The notes beneath the pieces were generated by a model. It was not told where the DNA came from, searched no databases, and saw only the letters and a list, made by a program, of their open reading frames with translations. Source: Megascapheus bottae (Eukaryota > Chordata > Mammalia > Rodentia > Geomyidae). Taken from it: DNA of 64,000 bases. Made by a program: the position numbers and the translations under genes. Each line of letters opens with the position of its first letter. The stretch's first letter is position 1. Location: assembly GCA_024803745.1 (NCBI GenBank), contig JANJXV010000014.1:2465001-2529000 (forward strand), given 5' to 3'. Positions 62,547-64,000 of this stretch are shown here, piece after piece.

Positions 62547-63358
62547 CTTTTTTTATTAAAGAATTTATTAACATTGATTTTTACATCATATTTTAAATGA
62601 CAAGTTTAACAAACAAGTGTTCAATAAGGGAATCTCTATTTACAATCACTGGGACTTAGTATTTAGAACTTAATCAAAATTAGGCTAAGGGTTTGTATGT
62701 CCTAGAAACATATTAATTTAAGAAATAAAAAATTATGTCTATAGAGTCATAGGTTTTTATGTCTATATAGTTATGTTTATATTTCCATTACCATGTCCAT
62801 AGCATTGGGTATGCAAATATTGAGTCCTTGCTCTTGCACTCTTTGGATTTAATAGCCACATATTAAGGATACCATGCACCTTTTGTTCCTTAGGTCTTAA
62901 CTTGTCTCACTCAACATGATTTGCTCTAGATTCATCCACTTCCCTGCGAATACCATTATTTTATCTTGTCTGTTGGCTATGTAGAATTCCATTGTGTATA
63001 TATACCACATTTTCTGTATCCATTCATCTGCAGTAGGGCATCTGGATTGTTTACATCTGCTGGCTATTGTGAATAGTGCAGAGATGAACATAGCTGAGCA
63101 GGTGTCCTTATCATATCTTGGGTTATGATGTTCAGGGTAGATGCCCAGAATTGGTATGGCAGGATCGTAGGGAAGGTCTATTTTTAGTTCTTTAAGAAAC
63201 CTCCACACTGCTTTCCAGAGTGGCTGAACTAGTTTACATTCCCACTAGCAGTGTAGTAGGGTTCCTTTTTCTCTACAACTCTGCCAGCAACTGTCACTGT
63301 CTAAGTTCAAAATCTTGGCCATTCTTGTTGGGGTAAGGTGGTATCTTAGGGTTGTTTT
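62547..63358 (-). mobile_element. L1 ORF2 C-terminus and 3' UTR (3' part of inverted L1)
   Basis: Minus-strand L1. Reading leftwards, an ORF2 end is open at 63208-62897 (VWRFL-like start MWRFLKELKIDLPYDPAIPI, later CPTADEWIQKMWYIYTMEFY). A 3' UTR follows, ending in AATAAA-rich sequence at about 62547-62570. The frame upstream (RYHLTP-like, CWQSCREKGTLLHC) has a stop, so it is dead. It meets an opposite-strand L1 piece at about 63358. Confidence 0.85.
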
Positions 63359-64000
63359 TACTTCTAGAATTAATAAACTACTTTAGCAAAGTGGCAGGAT
63401 ACAAAATTAACCTTCAGAAATCAGTAGCCTTCTTGTACACCAACAATACACAAACAGAAGGCCAAATCAAGAAAATGATCCCATTTGCAATAGCCCCCAA
63501 AAGAATAAAATACCTAGGAATATATTTAACCAAAGATGTAAAGGAATTATTCAATGAAAACTATAAAAGCCTAACGAAAGAAATTAAAGAGGACACTAGG
63601 AAATGGAAAGACATCCCATGCTCATGGCTAGGGAGAACCCACATAGTGAAAATGGCTATACTGCCAAAATTGATATACAAATTCAATGCAATCCCCATCA
63701 AAATCCCAAAGACATTCTTCACTGAAATAGAAGATATAATCCAAAGATTCATATGGAACAAGAAAAGACCTAGAATAGCCAAAACAATTCTAGGCAAAAA
63801 GAGCAATGCTGGTGGTATTACAATACCAGACTTCAAACTCTAATATAGAGCCATAATAACAAAAAACGCTTAGTATTGGCACAAAAACAGACCAGAAGAT
63901 CAGTGGAACAGAATAGAAGACCCAGAAATAGAACCTATAGGCAACTTATATTTGACAAAGGAGCTAAAGATATACAGTGGAACAAACACAGTCTATTCAA
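63359..64000 (+). mobile_element. L1 ORF2 middle part, inverted segment (continues past window)
   Basis: Plus-strand L1 ORF2 from [20 protein letters not shown] through [18 protein letters not shown] to [10 protein letters not shown], the thumb/post-RT region. A stop replaces Tyr at 63841 and another stop replaces Trp soon after. It is placed head-to-head with the minus-strand ORF2 end and belongs to an upstream part of the same protein. This fits a 5' inversion within one insertion. Confidence 0.85.

Larger units (their letters stand above)
47735..64000 (-). other. DYNC1I1: DYNC1I1 intron upstream of exon A (partial)
   Basis: At least 16.3 kb of intron 5' of exon A. No dynein intermediate chain exon or other exon could be recognised here. 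It contains a B1 remnant, ancient and younger L1 pieces, two IDL-type SINEs, long microsatellites, a candidate regulatory segment at 55930-56310, and an L1 reaching the right edge. Stretches 47760-50250, 50350-53080 and 60030-62540 appear single-copy with no gene seen. Confidence 0.8.

Noticed and set aside
63352..63843. 163-residue reverse-transcriptase-related frame as a host gene
   Set aside because: It is a piece of L1 ORF2 followed by stops and joined to an inverted L1 segment; not a domesticated gene on this evidence.

Overview
This window is mammalian nuclear DNA and lies entirely inside one protein-coding gene. The only genuine coding sequence seen is five consecutive internal exons of DYNC1I1, the cytoplasmic dynein 1 intermediate chain 1, on the minus strand. 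In transcript order (right to left) they are 47588-47734, 43418-43531, 40786-40919, 36441-36585 and 2863-3003. They join with no missing residues, keep reading frame, have AG/GT junctions, and encode 227 residues of the C-terminal WD40 beta-propeller. Paralogue-specific residues ([40 protein letters not shown]) point to DYNC1I1 rather than DYNC1I2. The first exons lie to the right of the window and the last one or two to the left.

The organism is almost certainly a rodent. The dominant young repeat is a dimeric SINE whose left half is ID/tRNA-Ala-like and whose right half is a distinct monomer. This architecture matches IDL-Geo, described from Geomyoidea (kangaroo rats, pocket mice, pocket gophers). 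B1-like composite SINEs, single ID copies, 5'-truncated L1s with target-site duplications, MIR remnants and MaLR-like LTR remnants complete the picture. The species assignment is inference from the SINEs.

Layout: 1-2862 is the intron after the last visible exon. Positions 2700-3550 form a CpG- and G-rich patch around that exon, with two G-quadruplex motifs. Positions 3004-36440 form a 33.4 kb intron that holds most of the SINEs, several L1 3' ends, an ERV-like insertion inside a SINE, a nested SINE with an unusual tail, and a pair of CTCF-like motifs near 9.2-9.4 kb. Positions 36441-47734 hold four exons separated by 2.5-4.2 kb introns. Positions 47735-64000 are upstream intron with a candidate regulatory segment at 55.9-56.3 kb, a 406 bp polypyrimidine microsatellite, and an L1 at the right edge whose 5' part is inverted.

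No RNA gene, second protein gene, CRISPR array or bacterial-type system was found. The main biological interest is regulatory: in human and mouse, DYNC1I1 exons and introns near the 3' end are known to contain limb enhancers of the neighbouring DLX5/DLX6 genes, and the exons concerned lie in or just beyond this window.
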